Positions 32,936-44,092 of a stretch of 64,000 nt of DNA are shown here, in pieces; position 1 is the stretch's first letter; each line of letters begins with the position of its first letter. The position numbers and the translations under genes are program-made. Below the pieces are notes generated by a model that saw only the letters and a list, made by a program, of their open reading frames with translations, was not told the DNA's origin and did not search any database. Source of the stretch: Schistocerca nitens (taxonomy: Eukaryota; Arthropoda; Insecta; Orthoptera; Acrididae). The stretch spans positions 247,169,076 through 247,233,075 of the forward strand of contig NC_064618.1 of the NCBI RefSeq assembly GCF_023898315.1. The letters are read 5' to 3'.

Positions 32936-33392
32936 TCTACATCTACATACATACTCTGACATACTCTGCAAGCCGCTGTACACTGCGTAGCGAAGGGTGC
33001 CCCATACCATAAATGGTAATTTCCTTTCCTGTTCCACATGCAGATAGAGCGGGGGAAAAATGACTGTCTGTAGGCCTCCACATGAGCTACAATTTCTTGT
33101 ATCTTGCTTTGTGCTCCCTACGTATGTTGGCAGCAGTAGGATTGTTTTGCAGTCAGCTTCAAATGCTGGTTCTGATAACCTCTAAATTGCTTCAGTGTCT
33201 TCTTTCAATCCAACCTGGTGCTGATCCCAAACACTTTAGTAGTACTAAAGAATAGGTCACACTGGTGTCCTATATACAGTGTCATTTACAGATGAACCAC
33301 ACTTCCCTAAAATTATCCCAATTATCCAAAATCAACCATTTGTGCTTTGTACCGCAGTCCTTGCTTGCTCTTTCCATTTCACATTGCTTCGT
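32936..33392 (-). mobile_element. CR1-like LINE, 3' end only
   Basis: On the minus strand the sequence ends in 'GTAGATGTAGACAA'-type repeats (32,936-32,950) preceded by 'GCACCCTTCGCTACGCAGTG'. The frame gives 'NIRREHKARYKKL' and 'ALSACGTGKEI'-like sequence, then 'AYRQSFFPRSICMWNRKGNY'. This is the C-terminal tail and 3' UTR of the LINE family with 'SFFPHSI' endings at 643 and 29.7 kb. 5'-truncated as usual. Confidence 0.7.
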
Positions 33393-33394
33393 GA

Positions 33395-34125
33395 TGTTAC
33401 ACTCTAATGCTTTGGACAATGATTGAAGTGTGAAGTAGATATACTAACTTCCACTCCTTTTAGGAGATGACTTACTTGTCTGCAGCTGATCTTCTTCGCT
33501 GGCTTCTGGAGTCTCTTTAAATTTCTTCTCCGATGAGTGATGCTAGGTACAGGAATATTTAAAATTCTTCCTCTACTTGTGAAATAAGTAGATACTTGAA
33601 GGTTACTTTTCATCAACTAACGATATATTAAAACTTCATACAGAACAAACTTCTCCCTTCTCACATAAACATCTGACTGCTTGTAAGTCACTCGTATCGC
33701 CTCACATCAGAAACAAATCTAATTACACCCACAAAAGAGTTGGCGTAATAACCATAACTCTATATCACAGGATTCATGAAATATGTCTTGCCTCTAGCAA
33801 GGCTGGAATAAGGGTTTTTTAAGAGTTCTTTTTTCACTAACAGTAGCCATTGACACTATTATCACAGAGTTACATAAATACTCCATGGTCCCCTCGTATG
33901 CACTCAAAACATCCGTGGACTACCAGACAGGTACTTGTTGGTGCCGTTTGACCGCTGTGTCTACATTCTTCCTGCGACTGAATTTAAACCTGTACACACA
34001 GACATGTGACGTGCTGTAGGTAGGATTCCGCTTTCTCACACTCATATCTAAAATATCGTGTGTTTGAGACGGTAGAAGGCTGAGTGGTTCTAGAATTTAT
34101 GGAGAAATTCTCAAAACACTACACA
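33395..34125 (-). repeat. Candidate LTR of a minus-strand retroelement
   Basis: On the minus strand, 34,126-34,139 reads TGAGGGGAGGGA, a polypurine-like tract. It is followed by TGTGTAGTGTTTTGAGAATT and, 731 bp on, by GTGTAACA before a change to LINE-like sequence at 33,392. The TG...CA ends and the purine tract suggest a 3' LTR. No second copy or target duplication is in the window, so the call depends on these features and on a vague resemblance to locust LTRs. Confidence 0.45.
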
Positions 34126-34139
34126 TCCCTCCCCTCAGA

Positions 34140-35030
34140 TCGAACATGCAATATTTTATACATAATCATTATGTAAATAATATCACAGATAGTAACAATT
34201 TCATATTTTAACAGTATATATTTCTTTTCTTTCAGTAACCATGAATAATCTTTTGCTTACTACTTCGCTAGTCTCTCTCATCCTACTTTAATACTAAGCC
34301 TTGATCATTCACTCGAGGTTTTAGTCAGCTCTTCACTAGTATTTAGGAATTGTGAAGGCTCCTCCTTTATTTCCAATCATAAATTCCAGAGTAATGTATT
34401 TTCTGTTCTCATCTTTTGTACTTCCTTTCCTTAGTATGTACTATTCTTACTATTTTTTGTAACTTGGAGGAACTCTGGGCAAAATGAAAGTGTTCTTTTG
34501 ATCCTCGCAAACTTTCATGAAACCTAATAATGCTAGTTGTGCATAGAACTCAAACTTTCCAGAATAACCCCTATAAAATTTGTGGCTTCTGTCACGATAC
34601 TGTCCCCTTCTCCTAGGATCAGTACCTATACCTTGCTTGTGAGTTGACCTTATGAGAGCACATCCTCTTTCCATTCTGTAAGGTATGCCCCTAATAAAAC
34701 ATCCTTGTTTTTTAGGCCACAGGTCGTCCTATCTCCATGTAGGTACACCTGCCCTATATACTAAGCAAATGCCGGTTATGCCCCCCCTTATCCATTCTGA
34801 GTAGGCTTCACAGTTCATTACCCTAGTACACGTTTCTATGTATACTATAATTATGAATTCTATGGTAACGATGCATATCTATTTTACACTTCGCATTCAC
34901 TTTTTAATTCATCATTCAATACCTATAGTCCTCCTCTACTTCTCAAATTCTATACTCTCCATAGATAATATGTCTACATACACTATGTAAGTCCTATTTA
35001 AGACACTTTATCCTTCATAAGTACGATCAC
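34140..35030 (-). other. Possible internal sequence of the same LTR element
   Basis: If the LTR call is right, sequence immediately right of the purine tract should be the 3' end of that element's interior. A 74-codon minus frame at 34,450-34,674 (starting MERGCALIRSTHKQGIG) is basic but has no recognisable motif. Otherwise AT-rich and unassigned. Confidence 0.3.
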
Positions 35031-35039
35031 ATCTGGACA

Positions 35040-36150
35040 GAGGGCACATTTCCCAGACGCTGGTGTGAAGCCACTGTTGTACCAAATCTAAGCTCGGTAA
35101 GGACAAACACCTTCCTTCTAGTTATTGCCCCATTTGTCTCACCATTTGTGTTTTCAAGGTGATGTGTGTGATTCATGCCCAGCTGGTATGGTGGCTCGAG
35201 TCGCGCAGTTTACTTACCACTGTATGTTGTGTATTTCAAGCACGCCATTCTGCACTTGATCATCTTGTCACTTTGTTGACCCATGTCTTGAATAGTTTAC
35301 TGTGAATGTGCCAGACTGTTACCATGTTTTTTGATTTAGAGAAACCCTACAACGCATGCTGGAGGACTGGTATCCTCCGTACTGTCTTATATGTGGGGCT
35401 TCAGAGGCCACATGTCCGGTTTCCTTCAGGAATTTTTAAAAGTCCAAGTTTTCAAGGCACATGTGGGTTCTGCCTTACAGGACACCATTATTCATATTGT
35501 GGCCTGTCTGCCACCGGGCATGTCCGGCTCCCTTTTTATTGACGATTGTGTTATCTATTGCAGTTCCTTGTGGACTTGTCTCCTTGAGCGGCATTTTTAG
35601 GGTCGTCTTGATCAGCTCTACTTGTGGAGCATTGAAATGGCTTTTGCTTTTTCATTGACAAAACCGTTTTTGTGAATTTGAGGCAGTGCAGTTGGTGAGG
35701 CAGTGCAATTGGTTTTTTCCACCACATTTACATTTTGGGTCTGTTGCTCTTCCGTTTGTTGAAACTATAAAATTCCTGATGCTCATGCTCAATAGGAAAC
35801 TTCCTTGGTAATCCCAGGTGTCTTACCTGGCCACCCACAGCACGCGGTCCCTATGTGTCCTCAGGGTTACTTCTTGGGGAGTGGATTCGACCCCTCCCCC
35901 CATTTTTACCAGCCCCTTGTCCATTCAAAACTAGATTGGGGCAATACAATCCACCATCGTGGCCAACAATAGTGCCTTTTATAATAGTCTGGTTGAGAGT
36001 CTGCATGCAGAAGCTGCTGAGCTACCACTATCTTACCACCACGATTTTCTCCTCAGCAGATACGTATTGTGTTTGTCTGCCATGCCTGGCCACCCATCCT
36101 GTGTCTCCTCCTTTGATAACTGCTTTGATCGCTAGTCTGGGAAGTGCCCC
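35040..36150 (+). mobile_element. I-group LINE fragment (reverse transcriptase)
   Basis: Plus-strand reading shows 'SSYCPICLTICVFKVM' (the YRPISLT motif), 'LVWWLESRSLL', 'HSALDHLVTLLTHVLN' and 'TVTMFFDLEKPYNACWR' (first catalytic Asp of RT). It continues to 'LFYDDCVIYCSS' read across frames ('FIDDCVIYCSSLW'), matching the FxDD motif, then 'SALLVEH.NGFCF'. It resembles the RT in the LINE at 47-53 kb and BS-type elements. Frameshifts occur at about 35,300 and 35,560. Neither an endonuclease nor a 3' end is clear. The decayed reading fades near 36,150. Confidence 0.72.
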
Positions 36151-36159
36151 TCTTCTCTG

Positions 36160-36475
36160 GAGGTCGACTGAAAGAGGGGGTGGAGGAGATGGACAGAGGA
36201 AGGAAACAGGAGGAGATAAATCGAGAGAGGAGAATGTGGAGATGGGCTGACAGAGGGGCAGGAGGAGGGGGGGGAGAAAGATGATCAGAGAGAGGGGGAG
36301 TAGGAGAAGTACAGAGAGATGGGGAGGAAGAGATAGAAGATATGAGGAGGAGGTAGAGGGTGTGAGGTGGGATAGAGGGAGCAGAGGGAGGTGGTCTCAG
36401 AAGGGTTGAGGAGATGGACAGAGAGAGGGTAAGGAGCAGATGGACAGAGAGATGGGGAGTAGCAGTTGGACAGAG
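36160..36475. repeat. GA-rich low-complexity tract
   Basis: Purine-rich plus strand with loosely repeated GGAGGAGATGGACAGAGAG-like units of about 20-30 bases. Open frames here have biased composition and are not genes. Confidence 0.8.
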
Positions 36476-36634
36476 GACTATTGCTCCGGCAGCTTAACTT
36501 CATGGTACCTGCCACTTTCCCAATGGGTGTGTACTGTTCACCGCGTTGGCTTCTATGTGTGTGACTATATAGTGAATCGTAGCTCCAGAATTATTGCATA
36601 TTCTAAAGTCAAAATTTGTATAAATTTATAAACA

Positions 36635-37526
36635 TGGTTTGAAAAGTTCTCAGAATCACCACGAGAGGTCAGCGCTAGGGCAACGAGTTGTTCACGTGAT
36701 ATTATTGGACTGTTGCTGTAAACACGTACCACGTCAGTGCTCTTGGAAGAGTACTGTGGCAGTGATATGGCTCTGTTGTTGTTCCCTCATAGTGATTTGT
36801 AAAGATGGAAAAAATAGAAATTTGAGCAGTGATTAAGTACTTTGTAAAAAAAGGTATGAAAGCAAAGGACATGCATGCCAATTTCCAGAATACACTGGGG
36901 GCTCTGCTCCTTCATATTCAGCTGTTGCCAAATGGATAAATGAATTTAAATTTGGTCGGGAGAGCTTAGATAGTGATACGCGCAGTGGTCGGCCAAGATG
37001 TGTCACTACTCCAGAAATCATTGCAAAAGTGCACAAAATGATCATGGAGGATAGCTGATTGAAAGTGTGTGAAATTGCTTACGCTTGCCAGAGGTCATCT
37101 GAAAGGTATATCACATTTTAACTGAAGAATTAAAAATGAAAAAATTATCTGCAAGATGGGTGCTGCGACTGTTGACACTGGATCAAAAACGTGCTGTCGC
37201 CACGGCAAAATTACAGGAACTAAGATATGAATTGTTGCTACTCATGTCTTATTCACCTGATATGGCTCTGTCAGACTTCATCTTTTCCCAAAACTGAAAA
37301 TTTTTCTTGGTGGACGAAGATCCACTTCAAATGAAGAATTGATAGCTGGAGTTGTTGACTGTTTTGCAGGCCTGGAGGAAACTCACTTTTGAGGTGGGAT
37401 CAAGGCATTGGAACATTGTTGGACCAAGTGTGTTAATCTACAAGGAGACTACATTGAAAAATATAAAAAAGTTTCAGTGATGTAAGTACTTTTTTTTCAT
37501 TTCTGTTCTGAGAGCTTTTCAAACCA
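36635..37526 (+). mobile_element. mariner-like element with internal deletion
   Basis: The ends match as inverted repeats: TGGTTTGAAAAGTTCTCAGA at 36,635 and, on the minus strand from 37,526, TGGTTTGAAAAGCTCTCAGA (one difference in 21 positions). The element is 892 bp, about two thirds of a usual mariner, because the centre of the transposase gene is missing. A flanking TA duplication is not seen, so the true ends may differ by a few bases. Confidence 0.75.
36805..37485 (+). pseudogene. mariner transposase pseudogene, central domain deleted
   Basis: The N-terminus begins MEKIEI at about 36,805, followed by HTH sequence 'YSAVAKWINEFKFGRESLDS' and 'RSGRPRCVTTPEIIAKVHKM'. 'KKLSARWVLRLLTLDQKRAV' then jumps directly to 'LLMSYSPDMALSDFIF', which holds the third catalytic Asp. 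The segment with the first two Asp residues, roughly 130-150 residues, has been removed. In-frame stops are also present. The irritans/SETMAR-type mariner group is the nearest pattern. Confidence 0.78.
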
Positions 37527-39350
37527 CGCTCTTAGATTTTCTGAAGGATTCTGATAGGAAAAATGATGTGGAAACCTTATTTTGATCTTACAATAATGTT
37601 TTCTTTGGTGAAGCTCAAAGCAAGAAAATAACTGTCTATCCTGTAACAAATGCACTCTCTGATCATGATGCATAAATAGTTAGCATAAGGTGAAATAGAG
37701 CCTTACAGTACACACACTCCTCACTGAAAATCAGTTAGAATAATTAATCACTCATGGAGAAAGGTTTTCAGAATAGTTTACTGGAGATGATTTGGATTGA
37801 AATTTATTATGAACCAAAAGCTAACGTCAAATTTAATCTATTTCATGATAAATTCACATCATTATTTGAAAATGGCTTTCCACATAAGCTAATCAGAAAG
37901 GGTATTAAACAGCCATGTAAAAAACCATGGATCAGTTGAAGGATTAGAGTATCTTGTGAAAGGAAAAGGGAAATGTATGTTGGCAGGAAAAAGTAGAGAT
38001 CCTGCAGTTGTTTGCACACTACAAAAACTACTTAAAATCTCTAAGAAAGATTATTAAAAACATCAAGAAATAAGCACATAATGTCAGAAATCAGTAATTC
38101 TGTCAATAGTCTGAAGATACACGGAATGTAGTGAAATGACCAGCCACAGAACAGCATAACATCATTATTGAACTCAATGGAAGGTCTATAAATGAAGAGT
38201 CACAAGTAGCAAATATATTTAGTAATCATTTCTCAAATATAGTAGAAAGTATAGAGACAAACAGTTACAGAGAAAGGTCTCAGCAGTATATTGAAAAAGC
38301 ACTCTCATGAAATTCAGTCATATTACTGTATCATTAACTTGTCTTTCAGAAATGAAGAAAATTGTATATTCTCTCAAAAATAGAGACTCGTTTCGATTTT
38401 ATGGTGTTTGTAATCGAGCACTATAGATTTGTTCCCATATAATAAACCCTGTCTTATTTGAAATTTGTAATGCGTGACTAATTGAAGGCATTTTTCCAGA
38501 GAAACTGAAATATGCTATTGTTAGAGCTCTCTTTAAGTAAGGTCATAGGAGAGATGTCAGTAACTATCAACCTGTTTCACTGCTGACAGTTTTTCAAAAT
38601 TTTGAAGAAAGTGATGTATTCTAGAACAGTATCTTACCTGAGCAACAGTAATACTCTGCAAATCACAGTTTGGATCGCAGAAGAGTTGCTCTACTAAGAA
38701 TGCCATTTACATTTTCACTCACCAACTTTTACAAGCATTAAATAACAAAATAGCACAGGCGGACATTATCTGTGACCTATCTAAGGCTCTGTGGATCACA
38801 GTGTTCTCCTAGATAAACTGTAATTTTAGGGGCTTGATGATATAGCCAAACAGTGGATAATGTCATATCTAACCAAAAGAATGCAGAAAGTTGTACATTG
38901 TAACTCAACCAAAATTGTATGGCGATATTGTTCTGAGTGTGGGTGTCTTACGTTTGCTACTGTTATGTAAGCGATCTTCCATCTAATGTACAACAAGCAG
39001 TATTAGATCTTTTTGGAGATGACACTACTGTTGTAATCAATCCAAGCATACATACAACAACAGAAGAAATAGTAAACAAGATTCCTTAAAGTACCATTGA
39101 CTGGTTTTCTGTGGATGGACTCGCACTAAATTTTGAAAAGATGCAACATATTCATTTCTGCACTTTTAAGGGTACTACACCAATGATAAGTGTAATATTT
39201 GGTGAGGAAACTTCAAAATTCATAGGAGTCCATATTGATGAGAATTTAAAAAGGAAAAAGCACCTTTTGGAACTCCTAAAACAGCTTAGTTCAGCCACAT
39301 CTGTACTTAGAATCATTCAAATCTTAGGGAGAGACAAATCATTAAATTGA
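37527..39350 (+). mobile_element. CR1-like LINE (endonuclease end and RT)
   Basis: The plus strand starts inside the endonuclease ('VTNALSDHDA' near 37,650), then the linker 'KKPWIS.RIRVSCERKREMY' (37,915-37,975) that matches the LINE at 10.6 kb. RT follows to 39,350, where the frame stops. 5' truncation is at the mariner boundary and no 3' UTR or tail is identified. Stops and frameshifts are frequent. Confidence 0.78.
38300..39350 (+). pseudogene. LINE reverse transcriptase pseudogene
   Basis: Recognisable blocks in changing frames are 'KYAIVRALFK'-like sequence near 38,510, 'CSTKNAIYIFTHQLLQALNN' then 'ADIICDLSKAL' (first RT Asp, near 38,760), and 'FGDDTTVVINPSIH' (catalytic FxDD, near 39,010). 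The long final frame is 'STIDWFSVDGLALNFEKMQH' then 'FIGVHIDENLKRKKHL' (39,060-39,350). Closest to the RT fragment at 63.5-64 kb within this window. Not functional. Confidence 0.78.
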
Positions 39351-39369
39351 CATAAGGTGCGTGAACAGT

Positions 39370-40445
39370 GTACTGTTGGGAAGAGCAAACTCTTGAGTTT
39401 TACGTGGTTCCCGCTAGGTAGCAACAGTGTGCATCCACTTCAGTTCTAGTAAAAATGGCGTCGGGACAATAGAAAGTGTTTTGTGTTCTATGTGTTGCAC
39501 AGTGTGGGTTAGTAATAACTGTTCAGTGTGACTTTCGTATTGGGTATGGTGTGGATCCTCCTACAGCACAGAGCGTTAGATGATGGCATGAACAGTTCCG
39601 AGAAACAGGTTGTTTGTGTAAAGGCAAAATTCCGGGCAGTTCCCAAGTGTCTGATACAGACACTGAATACATCTGCCAAAGTTTCACAAGGAGTCTGCAG
39701 AACTCCAATCGCTGTGCAGCTTGACAGCTGAACATGCCCCCGATGTCCATCTGGAGTGTGTTGTGTCGATGTTTACACATGAAAGCGTACAAAATTCAGC
39801 TACTGCAAGTTCTTCATGAAGGTGGCGAACAACAATGTGTGGAGTTATGTAATTTCGTTCTTGGCAAGATAGAGGATGACAGTTTCTTTCCACATTTAGT
39901 GTTTAGTGATGAGGCAACATTCCATTTAACGTTTAAATGGAAAGCTGAACAGTCATAATGTGAGAATATGGGGTATGGAACAACCACATGACGTTGTATA
40001 ACTTAAGAGGGACTGTACAAAATTTAATGTGTTTTGTGCAGTTTCATGGGGAAAGGTGTATGGTCCAGTTTTGTTTGCCAAGAACACTGTTACAGAAAGC
40101 ACATATCTTGATATGCAGGAGAACTTTCTTTTCCCACAATTGGAGAATGATTCAAACAACTTCATTTACCAGCAAGATGGGGCATCACCACACTGGCATC
40201 ATTTGTGAGATTTGAGACAGAGAGGCAGAATAGTCCAAATAAGTTTGAACTCAAGAGAGTGTATGTGGCAATGTACTAAAAATAAATCGTGTCTGCTGTG
40301 GGATGTACTGCGTTATGCAAGTCATAACATCAGCTCGCATTATCCAGTAGTAAAATCTCAGACTGCAATTGACTTACGGCGAGAGACAAAATGTGGTGTT
40401 TTTTTGGACATGTCTCACTGCAAACTTTTCCTAAAATGATAGTTG
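39370..40445 (+). pseudogene. Mariner-like transposase pseudogene, second copy of the 14.7-kb family
   Basis: ATG at about 39,455 opens 'KVFCVLCVAQCGLVI', then the HTH 'WHEQFRETGCLCKGKIPGSS' and 'MPPMSIWSVLCRCLHMKAYK'. The first catalytic Asp is in 'HLVFSDEATFHLTF' (39,734-39,958). After a frameshift the second region reads 'FIYQQDGASPHWHH' (about 40,165-40,200), the QQDGAPPH motif with its Asp intact. The third Asp block is poorly preserved. It shares the DUF4817-like N-terminal pattern with the copy at 14.7 kb. Terminal repeats not located. Confidence 0.72.
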
Positions 40446-40549
40446 AGTAAGCATGTAAGACTACCATGATGACTACAATCTGACATTGTGAAATGTTGAC
40501 TAGTCTAGCAGATACACACAAATGTATTACATTTTAGTGCAGTTCTTTA

Positions 40550-41010
40550 CAACATGCAATCTCCACTCTGATATTTGAGGACACTCAGAACTGCAGTTGC
40601 CACTTAATAGATCTTCCAGAATCCAGTTTGCTGCTAGTTCTTAATGTTATTCCACACATCAGATTTCATCAGAACAATGCCTAACCAGATGTATGCAAGC
40701 CATCTTTGACAGCAGTCAGGTACTGTTGCTTCCCTGGCCTGAACATTCACCTGACATGTGTGGGATGTTGTTGATTGCCGGCCGAAGTGGCCGCGCGGTT
40801 CTGGCGCTGCAGTCTGGAACCGCGAGACCGCTACGGTTGCAGGTTCGAATCCTGCCTCGGGCATGGATGTGTGTGATGTCCTTAGGTTAGTTAGGTTTAA
40901 CTAGTTCTAAGTTCTAGGGGACTAATAACCTCAGCAGTTGAGTCCCATAGTGCTCAGAGCCATTTGAACCATTTTGTTGTTGATTATAGTTTTTTTGCCA
41001 CAGTTCTGTA
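40550..41010 (+). pseudogene. Tc1-like transposase remnant, split by a SINE
   Basis: Plus-strand sequence gives 'ISSEQCLTRCMQAIF' over a broken 'QDNARPH'-type motif, then 'DSSQVLLLPWPEHSPDM' (about 40,710-40,758), the conserved W-P-x-x-S-P-D-x motif upstream of the last catalytic residue in Tc1 transposases. The SINE insertion at 40,777 follows, and the resumed sequence has no further clear motif. Confidence 0.55.
40777..40974 (+). mobile_element. tRNA-derived SINE with 11-bp target duplication
   Basis: This 198-bp element begins GCCGGCCGAAGTGGCCGCGC (box A region) and contains GGTTCGAATCC (perfect box B, about 40,842-40,852). It then has a non-tRNA body ending GCTCAGAGCCATTTGAACCA plus T's. 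It is flanked by TGTTGTTGATT at 40,766-40,776 and 40,975-40,985. I recognise it as the SINE very common in locust genomes. The intact box B and clean duplication imply a fairly recent insertion. Pol III transcribed, and mobilised by a partner LINE. Confidence 0.92.
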
Positions 41011-42000
41011 GCAACCACTCTTTATGTTTTTTGGGCTAACATAAAATACTGAATTTTCAGAGTTGAATATCATTTACCATTTTGTAATCCTAATAATTTG
41101 TGTTCAGACATATGTGGTATGAATTTCTTTACAGTCACATCCTTTGTTGGCATTGCGATTTTTGCAGATATTTGTGTTTAATGTAAGAGGTTTTAAGCCT
41201 TCTGGTAAAAGATTGGCGGGTAAAACTATTCATAGTAGAAAGACTACTGTATTAAAGTTAAACGGTAGTGTATTTATTCAGATAATTGTAGAGTGAAATA
41301 CTACATTTGATAGTGGCAGGAGAAATGATATAAAAATCAGAAATACTGAAAACTTTTAAGGGATTCTAAATTAATAAAATGGTAGTCTATGTTTCAGTCA
41401 CTCTTAGTTCCTATGTGGAATTGATATCTTTGTTAGGTTCCCAATGACATAATGAATTATTACAGATCCGTGGAACGGATACTTGGCTTCAGGTGCAGTA
41501 ACATCTGTTCGAGAGAAAGGTAGGTGACCAATAAAGACTCGGGTCTTAACAATCACTTGCCTTTTATAGAACAGCTAGTGCATGAAAATCGATTGATGAC
41601 TTTGTTCTTAGAAATCTTATGTACCACAAAAGTGTTGTTATTCTGCAAGTGAAGTTTTTCTGAACTGTGGACAGCCTGATGCAGCTTAGACTAATGTGAT
41701 GTATTCATTTTACAGTGCACACACTTTATTTCTCCTTCAGTTTATGATGTATTTAGATGTTTAGCATCACAAAAGATGATTCGCTTAGAACTATTCATAA
41801 ATGCCATTGTTATTGGTAAAGAGCTCTTCCTAATAGTTGATGAAACCTTTTAGAATAAAAGATAACGGTATCAAGTCGGTACACAATTTCAGTACTTAGG
41901 TATAGTGAAAGAGTAACTGCATCTAAGACTGGGTAGAAAGGATGTGTGGTGGAATAAAACTTGGGGAGAGGTGAGATTGATGTTCCTTATTTGGGAAAAA
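41011..42000. other. no recognisable feature
   Basis: AT-rich sequence without motifs that I recognise and without long frames. Confidence 0.5.
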
Positions 42001-42009
42001 CCTCTCACA

Positions 42010-42578
42010 GGATCATATTCTGCCACTCACGTAATCTGAGAAATATCCCGGTCCACCCTTGTGCCACAACCTACCTTTAACCACTTGTGGCACACATAAT
42101 ATCATTGTGGAAACCCCAGGTGCCACAGATATCCTCGGCACCCACTTACTGCTGCTATATTCAAACTCTGCTGCAACTTCTACAAAGCCTGTTATACGGG
42201 CCTCACGATCAACCAGCTGTCTGCTTGAATGAACAAGCACCATCAAACTGTGGCCAAGACAAAGTAAAAGCACACAGCAGTAGAACATGCTGCTCAGCAC
42301 AATTACTCAGTGTCAGTAGTTGCTTCACAATCAGTGCCACTTGTACCATTCCCCTCTCCCCAAATATTGGTTTTTCTGAATTCTTCCTGCAAGCAATCCA
42401 TGTGTCATGAACCTGTGATAATCCCTGCCAAATACCAACTCACAGTCTGGTACCCACGTCCCCCGTCCCCACAGAGTTCATCACGCTTTTCACTCTGCTG
42501 TCTCCATCTTCTTCAGTTCTATCCCCATCTCATTTCAGCCCAGCCCTTGACTTTGTGTAGAATATGCTGGTCACGCAC

Positions 42579-42640
<62 letters not shown>
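42010..42640 (+). mobile_element. Penelope-like element, C-terminal fragment
   Basis: Plus-strand frame 42,087-42,410 contains 'DQPAVCLNEQAPSNCGQDKV', which aligns with 'NKQAVCLHEWPPKTVAKKQV' of the Penelope element at 30.7 kb. 'CFTISATCTIPLSPN' follows and parallels 'CFTVCTTWILPIN' there. The CT-rich sequence and GT microsatellite beyond (to 42,636) correspond to the 3' part of the element. Only the endonuclease end survives. Confidence 0.6.
42581..42636 (+). repeat. (GT)n microsatellite
   Basis: About 28 uninterrupted GT units at the edge of the Penelope fragment. Confidence 0.95.
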
Positions 42641-42642
<2 letters not shown>

Positions 42643-43885
42643 CAGTGATCCCACTAAACAGTGGATGGTTTTCATTACTCCTTCCACTATTTCAACTTTT
42701 GGATGTGATAATAAAGTAATTGCAGTTAATATAGTAATGTTGAGTAGTTGGTTATTGAACTATTATTGACTGTAGAATAACAACACTGTATTGTGTGTTG
42801 AAACGTAACATGCTGCAATGCTGATTTGTCCTCCCATTTTCCATGCTTTTTGTAGTTCAAAATGTCTCATCTTTGTTTTTGTATATCTTCTGAAGATTAT
42901 GGGAATAACTATGAGTAGACTAGCTATCTGTTCATGTTACATGTATAATATTAAATATAAATGTGTGGTGGTGAATTAACATTTGTATTTCTGTATCCAG
43001 TGAAAATCTTCAACAGTCGAAGGTCCAACTTGCAATACCAGTGTTAAGCATAAATTAAAAGCCATTCTTTCATTGTTCATGGATGCTGAAGTAATATAGT
43101 AAAAAATAAAACACCAAGAAGAATAATTTAGAACAAAAATCAAAGCATTGCTGTCACATTCATTACTAAGCAGGTAAAACAGTAATGGCAAATTAAATAA
43201 TTTATTCGGCCTGTTATAGTGTAAAGTGTGTGCTGCTGCGTGTGTGCATGTGCGTGTGCATGCATGTGCGCTTCGGTGTCTCAAGTGAACCGATCCGTAA
43301 TACTGGTGCTACATTCAGGAAGTGATTCTAATATGACTAATTGAAGGCCTATTTCAGATTTCAGTTGAATTTGTCGTAAAGCTTCCAAGTATTATCCTCT
43401 GGGTAAGTTTCTGAAAATGAGCAGAAAAAACAAATTTATCTTCCATGGTGTGTCAGTCAGTTTTATTGGATTCAGCTTATATTTTGATGGGTGGGTTGGT
43501 CGATTGGTAGAAGCAAGTGGCAGGTTTAGGCAAGCCAACATACTCATATTGTTCATTTTGAGTTTGGTACATACTTTATGTGACAGTTTTTGAGTCCTAA
43601 GGGTTTACTTGCATTTGATGCGAAATGTTATTATTTCAGGTTACTATTACAGTAATCTTAAATTCCTGCAACAGAATAATTTCTTAGATTAGAGAATGTT
43701 TTTCTGTTAGTCTTCCAACATGGTGTAGACCACTCTTTATCATGTTGTATTAGAATTGCTTTTAACTTTCTGAACATTGCTTGAGAGTTGTCAGTTTGTT
43801 TGCTGCAGTGTTGCGTTTTGACAGGAATAGAATAATCTTATACAATAAGATTTTAATCATAAAAGTAAATGTAGGCCACATTACA
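42640..43885. other. no recognisable feature
   Basis: No coding motif. A short GTGTGCATG-type alternating tract lies at 43,230-43,270. Confidence 0.5.
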
Positions 43886-43889
43886 TTAT

Positions 43890-44092
43890 TCGTAAGTGGT
43901 GACTGGTTTCGAATGGATGTAAATCGTGTTTGGACCATACTCCAGTGATGACAAGTGGATAACATCCACCGATGTTCACACATTAGTGGGTGATATAATT
44001 CGTGCTCTGTGCTATCATCTTCGTGTGTCATCACTGGAGTATGGTCCGAAGATTATCCATGTTGGATCAAAACCGATCATCACTTAAAAGGG
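43890..44092. repeat. Fold-back inverted repeat (hairpin element)
   Basis: GGACCATACTCCAGTGATGA plus C at 43,932-43,952 is perfectly complemented by 44,027-44,047. Outside this, 'AAGTGGTGACTGGTTT' at 43,894 pairs imperfectly with the complement of 'AAAACCGATCATCACTT' near 44,070-44,086. The whole 200 bp can therefore fold into a hairpin with a loop of about 74 bases at its perfect core. No coding. It may be a fold-back transposon or a SINE-derived structure. Confidence 0.7.
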
